Source: UMGS1322 sp900550765 (GTDB lineage: Bacteria > Bacillota > Clostridia > Christensenellales > QALW01). Taken from it: a stretch of DNA of 63,988 nt. The stretch's first letter is position 1. Each line of letters starts with the position of its first letter. Of this stretch, positions 23,682 through 30,651 are shown piece by piece. Where the stretch lies: contig CAUDEY010000010.1 of assembly GCA_958448705.1 (NCBI GenBank), positions 1 to 63,988 of the forward strand. The letters run 5' to 3'. The notes beneath the pieces were generated by a model that had not been told where the DNA came from, did not search any database, and saw only the letters and a list, made by a program, of their open reading frames with translations. A program made the translations under genes and the position numbers.

Positions 23682-24479
23682 TTATTTTCCCAGTGACTCT
23701 AAAACCTTTTTGGTAATTTCAGCTACCAGATCGGCATCAGATGCCTTGCTGCCGCAGGAGCAGTTGCCGCCGCAGCTGTGGCAGCTGGCTTTGCCTTCCT
23801 TGGCGTTGGGGCAAAGGTTTGCCGGGTGTTTACCTTTTAAGCCGAACTGACGGCGAATTTCATACAGTCTCTCCACCTGTTGGGGGGTAAGCTCCTTCGG
23901 ACCGCCCAGCTGACGGGAAAGATACAGCAGTTTGGCATAGAATTCTACAGATTCCATCTTGTGATAAGCATTCAGCAGAGAATCCGAATAAGTCAGTGCG
24001 CCGTGATTCTCAAGCAGAACGGCGTCAAAGCTCTGCAGATATTTTTCAACGGCATCGGGAATCTCTTCGGTAGAAGGTGTGCCGTAATCCGCAATCGGTA
24101 CGCAGCCTAAAGCAATAACGGCTTCGGGCATGATGGGTTGCGTGAGCGGAATACCTGCAATGGCAAAGCTGGTTGCGTAAACAGGATGTGCATGCACAAC
24201 GGAGTTTACATCCGGGCGCTGCTTATAGACGCGCATGTGCATTTTAATCTCTGAGGAAGGCTTGAAACCGGGATTGGCCTGAATCACCTGACCGTTGGCG
24301 TCCACCTTGCAGATGTATTCGGGCGTCATGAATCCTTTGCTTACGCCGGTAGGCGTGCAGAGAAATTCGTTTTCGCCGATTTTTACGGAGATATTACCGT
24401 CATTAGCAGCGACCATTCCCTGGTTGTAGATCCTTTTGCCGATCTCACAGATTTGCTTTTTGATCTCGTATTCTGTCAT
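23682..24479 (-). CDS. Class II sugar-phosphate aldolase (fuculose/rhamnulose-type) with Cys-rich linker and C-terminal targeting helix
   Basis: The 265-residue protein has the AraD/FucA fold: GNISVKIGENEFLCTPTG, zinc ligands in VHAHPVYATSFA and a third His in ENHGALTYS. It should split L-fuculose-1-phosphate or a similar sugar phosphate to dihydroxyacetone phosphate and lactaldehyde. After the enzyme domain come five cysteines at 223, 233, 236, 240 and 242, then a helix DADLVAEITKKVLESLG at the C-terminus like those that target enzymes into shells. The Cys cluster could bind a metal, Fe-S or zinc. Start 24479 has AGGAG nearby. The frame is open ten codons upstream. Confidence 0.88.
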   Translation of the reverse strand: MTEYEIKKQICEIGKRIYNQGMVAANDGNISVKIGENEFLCTPTGVSKGFMTPEYICKVDANGQVIQANPGFKPSSEIKMHMRVYKQRPDVNSVVHAHPVYATSFAIAGIPLTQPIMPEAVIALGCVPIADYGTPSTEEIPDAVEKYLQSFDAVLLENHGALTYSDSLLNAYHKMESVEFYAKLLYLSRQLGGPKELTPQQVERLYEIRRQFGLKGKHPANLCPNAKEGKASCHSCGGNCSCGSKASDADLVAEITKKVLESLGK

Positions 24480-24521
24480 AATGTTCTTCTCCTTTTTTGG
24501 ATATTCCATTTTTATAGTTTC

Positions 24522-24550
24522 ATCATATCATAAACACAGAAATCAGTCAA
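24522..24550 (-). promoter_or_regulatory. Internal promoter of the main BMC gene block
   Basis: On the minus strand TTGACT (24545-24550) and TATGAT (24522-24527) are 17 bases apart with an extended TGA. It lies in the 127-base gap between pduV and the aldolase, so everything from the aldolase to pduL can be made without pduU and pduV. Confidence 0.8.
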
Positions 24551-24556
24551 TGGAAA

Positions 24557-24572
24557 ATGTTGCATTATGTTG
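24557..24572 (-). promoter_or_regulatory. Direct repeats beside the internal BMC promoter, candidate operator
   Basis: CAACAT on the minus strand occurs twice at exactly ten-base spacing (24567-24572 and 24557-24562), directly upstream of the -35 box. A position one helical turn apart suits a regulator such as the DeoR protein of this locus. Binding is not shown. Confidence 0.35.
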
Positions 24573-24606
24573 AATTTTTCCGGTATTTTCATTGATTTTT
24601 CTGTTT

Positions 24607-25101
24607 TTAGACCCGATTTGGATATTTTAAGCGCATTAATGCAGCGCGTTGCTTGGCTTTTTCTGCCTTAGGATCAAAATCCCGCAGGAAGGATTTTAAT
24701 TCTTCTACGCCCTCGCCGGTAACGGAAGAAAGATAGAAGATGCGTTTTACGCCTGTTTGTTTCAGCCAGTTAGTAACACGCGGAAGATTGGCATGGGGTT
24801 TATCGATTCCTGTAATAATGCCGATTACCTCGCGGTTGCACATACTGACCATGTTCGGGGAAAAAAGGCAATAAGGCTCATCGGCGCTCATCAGCAGGCC
24901 TACGATATCCGCCTCATAGACGAATACCGCGATTGCACCGCCCAAGTGCCGTTCCTCGGCATATTCGCCGGGAGTGTCAATCATAAAACCGTCGTTTTTT
25001 ACGTCCTGTGTTTTTGCGTAGTGGAGACCCTCTCCGGAAAGCGCTTGTGTCAGTGTGGTTTTTCCCGCACCGCTGCGGCCGACGAAAATGACTTTGTTCA
25101 T
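24607..25101 (-). CDS. pduV: PduV/EutP-type small GTPase-like protein
   Basis: The 164-residue protein has the P-loop GRSGAGKTTL at its N-terminus, a DTPGEY switch, and a TGIDKPHAN base-recognition motif, as in PduV/EutP. In Pdu systems PduV is linked to the outside of the compartment and its movement or placement. The start at 25101 is preferred because its ATG overlaps the pduU stop (ATGA). A TTG six codons earlier is also in frame. It is co-transcribed with pduU from the first promoter. Confidence 0.9.
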   Translation of the reverse strand: MNKVIFVGRSGAGKTTLTQALSGEGLHYAKTQDVKNDGFMIDTPGEYAEERHLGGAIAVFVYEADIVGLLMSADEPYCLFSPNMVSMCNREVIGIITGIDKPHANLPRVTNWLKQTGVKRIFYLSSVTGEGVEELKSFLRDFDPKAEKAKQRAALMRLKYPNRV

Positions 25102-25469
25102 GTTTTCGTGATTGGACAAACAGTAAAATTCAGCGTGTTTTTTACATAGTCGGTCACGGCCGTAACCGAAGCTTCTACCTGGGATACTGTACCGGTAATG
25201 ATCAGGGTACCACTGAAGCGATCCACAAATCCAAGCATCGCGCCGGATGCTTTGGTTGCCAGATCCGCGGCGATAATAGCGGTCTCAGAAGGCGTCATGG
25301 TAACGATTCCGATGGCGCCGGAATGATCGTCTGCCGGATCAAGTCCCAGCTTTGTATAGATTTCAATATCCGGGTTAGCTATGATATGGGCAAGCGTAAT
25401 TTGCTTTCCCGGAACCAGCTCTTGGATGATTCTTGTTTTGCCTTCGTTGCCGTCTGAATATTGTGCCAT
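25098..25469 (-). CDS. pduU: PduU/EutS-type BMC shell protein
   Basis: The 123-residue protein is a circularly permuted BMC domain: an N-terminal strand region IIQELVPGKQITLAHIIA, then AIGIVTMTPSETAIIAADLA, and VDRFSGTLIITGTVSQVEAS. In PduU the N-terminal strands form a small barrel that plugs the hexamer pore. It is the first gene of the BMC locus behind its promoter, and its stop overlaps pduV. Confidence 0.93.
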   Translation of the reverse strand: MAQYSDGNEGKTRIIQELVPGKQITLAHIIANPDIEIYTKLGLDPADDHSGAIGIVTMTPSETAIIAADLATKASGAMLGFVDRFSGTLIITGTVSQVEASVTAVTDYVKNTLNFTVCPITKT

Positions 25470-25531
25470 GAGATTCCTTTCTATAGCTGCTTTACTGCAG
25501 TATTTTCAGTAAGCCAAATTTATTCACCTAT

Positions 25532-25560
25532 ATTCTAATCCAAAAAGAATGGTATGTCAA
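25532..25560 (-). promoter_or_regulatory. First promoter of the BMC locus
   Basis: On the minus strand a perfect TTGACA (25555-25560) and TAGAAT (25532-25537) are 17 bases apart, giving a leader of about 55 bases before pduU. Confidence 0.85.
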
Positions 25561-25564
25561 TACA

Positions 25565-25629
25565 AAAAACAGAAAAAAACAATAAAAAACTGAAGAAAAA
25601 CCACAAAACTTTCAAATAAAACCACAAAA
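25565..25629 (-). promoter_or_regulatory. Phased A-tracts and AAAACCACAAAA direct repeats upstream of the BMC promoter
   Basis: Plus-strand A-tracts end in C at 25570, 25580, 25590 and 25601, one per helical turn, the arrangement of intrinsically bent DNA. AAAACCACAAAA follows twice, 25597-25608 and 25618-25629, exactly 21 bases or two turns apart. All lie just upstream of the -35 box. They could be an UP element plus an activator or repressor site. The remaining bases 25630-25800 of this gap show nothing else I can name. Confidence 0.5.
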
Positions 25630-25800
25630 TAACAAAAGATGGGAGTCTGCGCTGGGGATCGATGAGAAAGGCTAAAAACAGTACAAAATGCAAAGCTATT
25701 TTCTGATAACTGGCGATATTTTTTATAGGAAGAGTAAAGCATTTTAAATGTATATGCACTGAATTAGTCATATATAATATAAGGTGTTCTGTGAAAAAAT

Positions 25801-25827
25801 AAAAATCTGTCCCATGGACAGATTTTT
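25801..25827. terminator. Terminator of the degV gene
   Basis: A perfect 12-pair stem AAAAATCTGTCC / GGACAGATTTTT with loop CAT. It lies 10 bases past the degV stop on the minus strand and can work both ways. Confidence 0.85.
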
Positions 25828-25837
25828 TATTTTGTAT

Positions 25838-26695
25838 TTATACCGGCGCGAGGTCTTCAAAACCAATCAGCAATCCTTTGTTTTCTGCATAATAGCTGCA
25901 CAGGCCGCTGGTAGGAGTAATGAAAATATCGCAGGAGGGAAATTTTTCTATCAGAGCGTTTTGGATATGCTGGACGCTTTCTTCATTGAAGCAATGACTG
26001 ATGATGACTCTGCCGCCTTGAAATCCGCGAAGGAACATCTCCTCTAAGGCTTTTGTCAGCATGGAAATGCGTCCCCGCGGTTTATACAGCAGGCCCACGG
26101 TACCGGCTTCGGTAGCCGCGCCTAAAACCTTGATTTTCAGCATGCCGGCAATGACGCCCTTTAATTTACTTACACGTCCGTTTTTGACCAAGTTATCCAT
26201 AGATTCCAGCAAGAAAAGCAAATGGGTATGTTTGCGATATTCTTCTAAACGGATACAGATCTCTTCAGGCGTAAGGCCCTGTTGAATCAGCTCTGTCAGT
26301 TTGCGGGTCAGAAGTGAGATTTCAGGACCGGCGGAAAGAGAATCAATAATAAATACTTTCTTTTCCGGTTCTTTTTCACTTAACAGCTGCCTGGCGGCTC
26401 TGGCACTGGAGATGCTGCCGGAGATCGTTCCGGAGATCGTCAAGGCAAAGGTGCAGTCGGCTTTGCTGAAAGCATTGTACCATTCGTCAGGACTGGGAGC
26501 CGCACTGCCTGTTTTGCCTGGAAAATCTGACATTTCCCGCATGAATTCCTGAACATTTAATGTTTCGTCATCGATAAATTCTTTTTCTCCGATTTCCAGC
26601 TTCAGCGGAACACGGGTGAAAGAAACGGTATCTTGAGTCCATTCGTTTATTGCAATCAGATCGCAGCCTGAGTCTACTGTAATTCCATATTTCAT
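25838..26695 (-). CDS. DegV family fatty-acid-binding protein
   Basis: The 285-residue protein has DegV hallmarks: an N-terminal VDSGCDL, the ALTISGTISGSISSA loop near residue 95, FIIDSLSAGPE, and a C-terminal VIISHCFNEES segment. DegV proteins bind a fatty acid and present it to the kinase FakA. No fakA is in this window. It is a single gene with its own promoter and terminator, and its position beside the BMC locus seems incidental. Confidence 0.88.
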   Translation of the reverse strand: MKYGITVDSGCDLIAINEWTQDTVSFTRVPLKLEIGEKEFIDDETLNVQEFMREMSDFPGKTGSAAPSPDEWYNAFSKADCTFALTISGTISGSISSARAARQLLSEKEPEKKVFIIDSLSAGPEISLLTRKLTELIQQGLTPEEICIRLEEYRKHTHLLFLLESMDNLVKNGRVSKLKGVIAGMLKIKVLGAATEAGTVGLLYKPRGRISMLTKALEEMFLRGFQGGRVIISHCFNEESVQHIQNALIEKFPSCDIFITPTSGLCSYYAENKGLLIGFEDLAPV

Positions 26696-26737
26696 AATAT
26701 GACACCTCTTGACAAATAGTATTTAAAACTAAGTGTA

Positions 26738-26766
26738 ATTGTATCATAAACTGTTTGAAATGGCAA
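26738..26766 (-). promoter_or_regulatory. Promoter of degV
   Basis: On the minus strand TTGCCA (26761-26766) and TACAAT (26738-26743) are 17 bases apart, with an extended TGA before the -10. Confidence 0.8.
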
Positions 26767-26826
26767 GCGAAAAAAGAAAATTTTTATTAAAGTTTCTTTT
26801 GTGCTGAATTTTGTAGAAGAAGCGAC

Positions 26827-26853
26827 AAAAAAAGCCGCCCTTTCAGGGCGGCT
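26827..26853 (-). terminator. Terminator of melA
   Basis: AGCCGCCCT (26833-26841) pairs with AGGGCGGCT (26845-26853), followed by seven T's on the minus strand. Confidence 0.9.
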
Positions 26854-26865
26854 GAGATGATAAGG

Positions 26866-28188
26866 TCAGTGATATTCAGGCAGCCAGGAACCATGTTCGG
26901 CAATCAGTTCATCCACCATTTTTACAATGGTATCGATGTCCAGCTCGCTTCCGGTGTGAGGATCCAGCATTGCAGCCTGATAGATGCGTTCTTTTTTTCT
27001 GGTAACGGCAGCATCGATTGTCAGCAACTGTACGTTGATGTTGGTCATATTCATGGCTGCCAGCTGCGGCGGAAGCTTGCCTACGCTGCAGGGATTCACG
27101 CCGCGGCCGTTTACCAGGCAGGGAACCTCTACGCAGGCGTCTTCCGGCAGATTTTCGATCAGAAAATTTTTATTCAGTACATTGCCGCCGATCTGGTAAG
27201 GTGTGCCGGTAACGATAGCCTCCATGATGTGTGAGGCATATTCGCGGGAGCGGTCGTGTTCGATAATATCCTTATTGGCCAGTTCTTCATACTGTGCGGC
27301 CCAGCCGTTGATCTGGTTGACGCAGCGGCGGGGATATTCGTCCAGCGGGATATTGTACCGATCGATCAGCTCGGGATACTTAGACTTTATGTAGAACATA
27401 TTGTATTCAGCATTATGCTCACTGGATTCAGTGCAGTAATAGCCCAAGCGGCGGATATAGTCATACCGAACCAGGTCTTTGCCTTCATGGTCATTTTCTA
27501 ATTTTTCCAGCGCTCTTTTTTTGATTTCTGGATAGAGATCGCAACCGTTTTTATCTTTAATTTCCAGCAGCCAGGCCATATGATTGATGCCGGCGATCAG
27601 CTCTTTACGGCCTTCCAGCTTGTCACGCATATCTAAATCGGTTAGCAGCCGCTCAGAGCATACCTGAACACTGTGGCAAAGGCCTACCGTCTTTACGCCC
27701 GTGTAGCGCTGCATATAACCGGAAAGCATCGCCATAGGATTGGTATAATTCAAAAACAGGGCGTCGGGGCAAACTTCTTCCATATCCCGGGCAAAATCTT
27801 CCAATACAGGAATCGTACGCAGGGTGCGCATGATTCCGCCGATCCCCAAAGTGTCGGCGATGGTTTGGCGCAACCCGTATTTTTTGGGAATTTCAAAATC
27901 GGTAATGGTACAGGGATCGTAGCCGCCTACCTGAATAGCATTTACGACAAATGCCGCGCCCTTTAAAGCAGCCTTTCTGTTATCTGCGCCGCAGTAAGAA
28001 GTGATGACAGCCGGATTTCCCTTTCCTTTATTAATGGCGCGCAGAATGGATTCGCTCTCCTTTAACCGTTTGGGATCAATGTCATACAGGGCAAACTCAC
28101 TGTTTTTTAAAATTTCCGAACACATGCAGTCACCGATGACGTTTCTGGCAAATACGGTGCTGCCTGCACCCATAAATGTGATTTTCAT
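26866..28188 (-). CDS. melA: GH4 alpha-galactosidase
   Basis: The 440-residue protein opens with the NAD-binding FMGAGSTVFARNVIGD and has the GH4 motif NYTNPMAM. The metal/specificity motif CHSVQ is the MelA type (other GH4 groups carry CHG or CN-x-P there). GH4 enzymes need NAD+ and a divalent metal and cleave by an oxidation-elimination route. Here that would be removal of alpha-galactose from melibiose- or raffinose-type sugars in the cytoplasm. AGGAGG precedes the ATG. It diverges from an AraC regulator, so it is probably induced by the substrate. No transporter is beside it. Confidence 0.9.
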   Translation of the reverse strand: MKITFMGAGSTVFARNVIGDCMCSEILKNSEFALYDIDPKRLKESESILRAINKGKGNPAVITSYCGADNRKAALKGAAFVVNAIQVGGYDPCTITDFEIPKKYGLRQTIADTLGIGGIMRTLRTIPVLEDFARDMEEVCPDALFLNYTNPMAMLSGYMQRYTGVKTVGLCHSVQVCSERLLTDLDMRDKLEGRKELIAGINHMAWLLEIKDKNGCDLYPEIKKRALEKLENDHEGKDLVRYDYIRRLGYYCTESSEHNAEYNMFYIKSKYPELIDRYNIPLDEYPRRCVNQINGWAAQYEELANKDIIEHDRSREYASHIMEAIVTGTPYQIGGNVLNKNFLIENLPEDACVEVPCLVNGRGVNPCSVGKLPPQLAAMNMTNINVQLLTIDAAVTRKKERIYQAAMLDPHTGSELDIDTIVKMVDELIAEHGSWLPEYH

Positions 28189-28219
28189 AAAAAGTTCCTC
28201 CTTTTTTTTTCACAACGGT

Positions 28220-28228
28220 ATTATAGCA
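28220..28228 (-). promoter_or_regulatory. Extended -10 promoter of melA
   Basis: On the minus strand TGC is followed directly by a perfect TATAAT (28225-28220). There is no good -35 hexamer at the right distance. This fits activator dependence, probably on the divergent AraC protein. Confidence 0.6.
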
Positions 28229-28248
28229 TGCTTTTTTTGAAATTTGTA

Positions 28249-28278
28249 TTGCAGAATATGAGAAAGATATGTTATAAT
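28249..28278 (+). promoter_or_regulatory. Promoter of the AraC-family regulator
   Basis: TTGCAG (28249-28254) and TATAAT (28273-28278) are 18 bases apart, back to back with the melA promoter within about 60 bases. Confidence 0.6.
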
Positions 28279-28310
28279 GTGAGATCATAAAGGAATGGTG
28301 AAGAGGGAAA

Positions 28311-29150
28311 ATGCTTCAGCAGTGCAATATACGAAATGAGCAATATAATAAGGTAGTTCCCCTGTATCTTGGCAGCCAGCATTGTGAAAGCCGCCATTGC
28401 TACGGCCCGGCAGTGCGTACATACTGGCTTTTGCATTATGTGGTATCGGGAAAAGGCAAGTACCGGGTGGAGGGAAAGGAGTATGCCGTGCATCCGGGGG
28501 AGGCCTTTTTAATTAAACCGGGGGAAATTACGCAATATGAAGCGGACAGAGAGGATCCTTGGTATTACATATGGGTAGGCTTTACTTCGGAACTGCCCTG
28601 CTTGGAGGAACTTCCGTATGTAATTCGCAAGGAGGGGTTGAAGCAGATATTTTCTGCTGTAGATCGTATGCGCAACGGCGGAATTCTTAAAGATATGCAG
28701 GCGATTGCCGCTATTTGGGAAGTAATCGCCTGTCTTTGCGGAGATATGGCGCAGGAGGATGATACCAGCTATACGGCCCGAGCGGTAAATATGATTAAAA
28801 AACAGTATATGAAGGATGTTACCGTACAGAGCATTGCGGATGCTCTGGGATTGGACCGAAGTTATTTTTCGAATCTGTTTAAAAAGGAAACGGGAAAAAG
28901 TCCCGGCCGCTATCTGACGGAGTATCGAATGGAGCGGGCACTGGAACTGCTTCGGCGGGAGCGGTATTCTGTTTCGGTGGTAGCTGCATCAGTAGGCTAC
29001 GGCGATTTATTCAGCTTTTCGCGCTGCTTTAAAAGGTGTTATGGAGTACCGCCTTCCCGCTATGCAGAAATTCCTTCAACTGCCGGTACTACAATTGAGC
29101 TTTTTACGCGAAAGCCAAGGATTTCTGACGCATCCTGTACAGCTGTTTGA
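28311..29150 (+). CDS. AraC-family transcriptional regulator with cupin sensor
   Basis: The 279-residue protein has an N-terminal cupin-like sugar-binding half (RTYWLLHYVVSGKGKYRVEG, HPGEAFLIKPGE) and a C-terminal double helix-turn-helix (VTVQSIADALGLDRSYFSNL, then SVSVVAASVGYGDLFSFSRC). It is the probable activator of the divergent alpha-galactosidase, with an alpha-galactoside as effector. That is inferred from the gene arrangement. AGAGGG is the likely ribosome binding site. Confidence 0.9.
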   Translation: MLQQCNIRNEQYNKVVPLYLGSQHCESRHCYGPAVRTYWLLHYVVSGKGKYRVEGKEYAVHPGEAFLIKPGEITQYEADREDPWYYIWVGFTSELPCLEELPYVIRKEGLKQIFSAVDRMRNGGILKDMQAIAAIWEVIACLCGDMAQEDDTSYTARAVNMIKKQYMKDVTVQSIADALGLDRSYFSNLFKKETGKSPGRYLTEYRMERALELLRRERYSVSVVAASVGYGDLFSFSRCFKRCYGVPPSRYAEIPSTAGTTIELFTRKPRISDASCTAV

Positions 29151-29240
29151 GGGAGGAAAAAGAGGCGTTTTTTGTTTTGCAGAGCAGAATAGGCCAATTG
29201 TAAATATTTTGTTATGGGTACATATCCTCTGTTTTTATGT

Positions 29241-29269
29241 TTGACGAAATCCGCCGAATATCATATAAT
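29241..29269 (+). promoter_or_regulatory. Promoter of the purine operon
   Basis: TTGACG (29241-29246) and TATAAT (29264-29269) are 17 bases apart, about ten bases upstream of the riboswitch. Confidence 0.9.
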
Positions 29270-29277
29270 AAAAACAC

Positions 29278-29360
29278 GGAGGGCTCTTTTGTAACTGACG
29301 GAAGATGGAGTGTACCATCATGGAGCAGGGGAGCCGTTTTATGCCGACCGTCTGGGCAGC
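29278..29360 (+). ncRNA. ZTP (pfl) riboswitch aptamer
   Basis: The leader carries the ZTP aptamer pattern: GTAACTGACGG, a hairpin GATGG (29304-29308) / CCATC (29315-29319), then GCCGACCGTCTGGGCAG, with GACGG (29297-29301) pairing to CCGTC (29348-29352). This RNA class senses the purine intermediates ZTP/ZMP, which build up when formyl-tetrahydrofolate is short. It precedes a purine operon that includes glyA. The 3' end of the aptamer overlaps the terminator stem, so ligand binding should block termination. Confidence 0.87.
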
Positions 29361-29396
29361 CTTATCCGAAAAAAGAGGATAGGACTGCTCTTTTTT
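29356..29396 (+). terminator. Riboswitch-controlled terminator before purE
   Basis: GCAGCCTTATCC (29356-29367) pairs with GGATAGGACTGC (29377-29388), with small bulges, and is followed by six T's. The left arm is shared with the ZTP aptamer. Confidence 0.8.
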
Positions 29397-29417
29397 ATAA
29401 ACTTGAAGGAGGATGAA

Positions 29418-29909
29418 ATGAAAAAGATAGGGATCGTTATGGGAAGTGACAGCGATCTTCCCATCGTGGAAAAGGCCATTGCAACAGTACAAGAATATGG
29501 AGTTGAATGTGAAGTGCATGTTTATTCAGCACACAGGACGCCTGAGCAGGCTAAAGAATTTGCGTGTTCAGCCAGAGAAAAAGGGTTTGGCGTGCTGATT
29601 GCTGCTGCGGGGAAGGCTGCGCATCTTGCCGGCGCCATCGCGGCTTCTACCACTTTGCCGGTGATTGGGCTCCCTATAAAATCATCAACGCTTGACGGCA
29701 TTGATGCGCTTTTGTCAACAGTTCAGATGCCCTCGGGGATTCCGGTGGCAACGGTTGCGATAGACGGCGCTGTCAATGCCGCTTTGCTTTCCCTGCAGAT
29801 TCTGGCAGTGGAGGACGCTTCCCTTGCCCGAAAGTTAGAGGAAGCACGTCGGACAGCAGCAGAGAACGTACTTGCCAGGGATGCGGAGATATCAAAAAAA
29901 TATCATTAA
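29418..29909 (+). CDS. purE: N5-carboxyaminoimidazole ribonucleotide mutase
   Basis: The 163-residue class I PurE has GSDSDLP at the N-terminus, the catalytic YSAHRTPEQ, and AGKAAHLAGAIAA. It moves the carboxyl group to make CAIR. AGGAGG lies 5 bases before the ATG at 29418. An in-frame ATG at 29310 falls inside the riboswitch and is rejected. No purK is in the window. It is the first gene of an 11-gene operon. Confidence 0.95.
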   Translation: MKKIGIVMGSDSDLPIVEKAIATVQEYGVECEVHVYSAHRTPEQAKEFACSAREKGFGVLIAAAGKAAHLAGAIAASTTLPVIGLPIKSSTLDGIDALLSTVQMPSGIPVATVAIDGAVNAALLSLQILAVEDASLARKLEEARRTAAENVLARDAEISKKYH

Positions 29910-29934
29910 ATTCAGGTTAAAAAGGAGAAGAAAA

Positions 29935-30651
29935 ATGGAAAAGAAAGAACAGATGTATGAAGGTAAGGCCAAAAAGGTGTTTGCAACTGAAAACCCCGAA
30001 TACTGTATTGTTTCCTATAAGGATGATGCTACTGCCTTTAACGGCCTGAAAAAGGGCACGATCGCCGGCAAGGGCGTTGTGAACAACCGCATGAGCAATT
30101 ATCTGATGGGTTTGCTGGAAAAGGAAGGGATTCCCACTCACTTTGTGGAAGAACTTAACGACCGGGAAACCGTTGTAAAAAAGGTGACGATCGTTCCGCT
30201 GGAGGTTATTGTACGAAATATTGCAGCAGGCTCCTTTTCGAAGAGGTTCGGTGTAGCGGAGGGAACAAAGCTGCTTTGTCCTACACTGGAGTATTGCTAT
30301 AAGGATGATGCTTTAGGTGACCCGATGGTGAATGATTATCATATCATTGCCTGCGGTTGGGCTACTCGTGAGGACTTGGATACGATTTCGGAGTACACTT
30401 TTAAAATCAATGCGTTTTTAAAGGACTTTTTCAAAAAAATTAATATTGATCTTGTGGATTTTAAAATTGAATTCGGCAAGGATGCCAGCGGCAAGATTCT
30501 GCTGGCGGATGAAATTTCTCCCGATACCTGTCGGTTCTGGGATGCGGCGACCGGTGAAAAGCTGGATAAGGACCGCTTCCGCAGGGATTTAGGCAATGTA
30601 GAGGGCGCCTATGCCGAAATGATGAAACGGGTGTTTGGAGAAGAAGCATGA
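29935..30651 (+). CDS. purC: Phosphoribosylaminoimidazole-succinocarboxamide synthase
   Basis: The 238-residue SAICAR synthetase has YEGKAKKVF near the start, the PLEVIVRNIAAGSFSKR motif, and DEISPDTCRFWD near the end. It joins CAIR to aspartate with ATP. Start 29935 has AAAGGAG eight bases ahead. The ORF opens further upstream inside purE without support. Its stop overlaps the purF start (ATGA). Confidence 0.96.
   Translation: MEKKEQMYEGKAKKVFATENPEYCIVSYKDDATAFNGLKKGTIAGKGVVNNRMSNYLMGLLEKEGIPTHFVEELNDRETVVKKVTIVPLEVIVRNIAAGSFSKRFGVAEGTKLLCPTLEYCYKDDALGDPMVNDYHIIACGWATREDLDTISEYTFKINAFLKDFFKKINIDLVDFKIEFGKDASGKILLADEISPDTCRFWDAATGEKLDKDRFRRDLGNVEGAYAEMMKRVFGEEA

Noticed and set aside
29310..29417. 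Longer N-terminus for PurE
   Set aside because: It would be translated from within the ZTP aptamer and terminator. AGGAGG and the family's normal start are at 29418.
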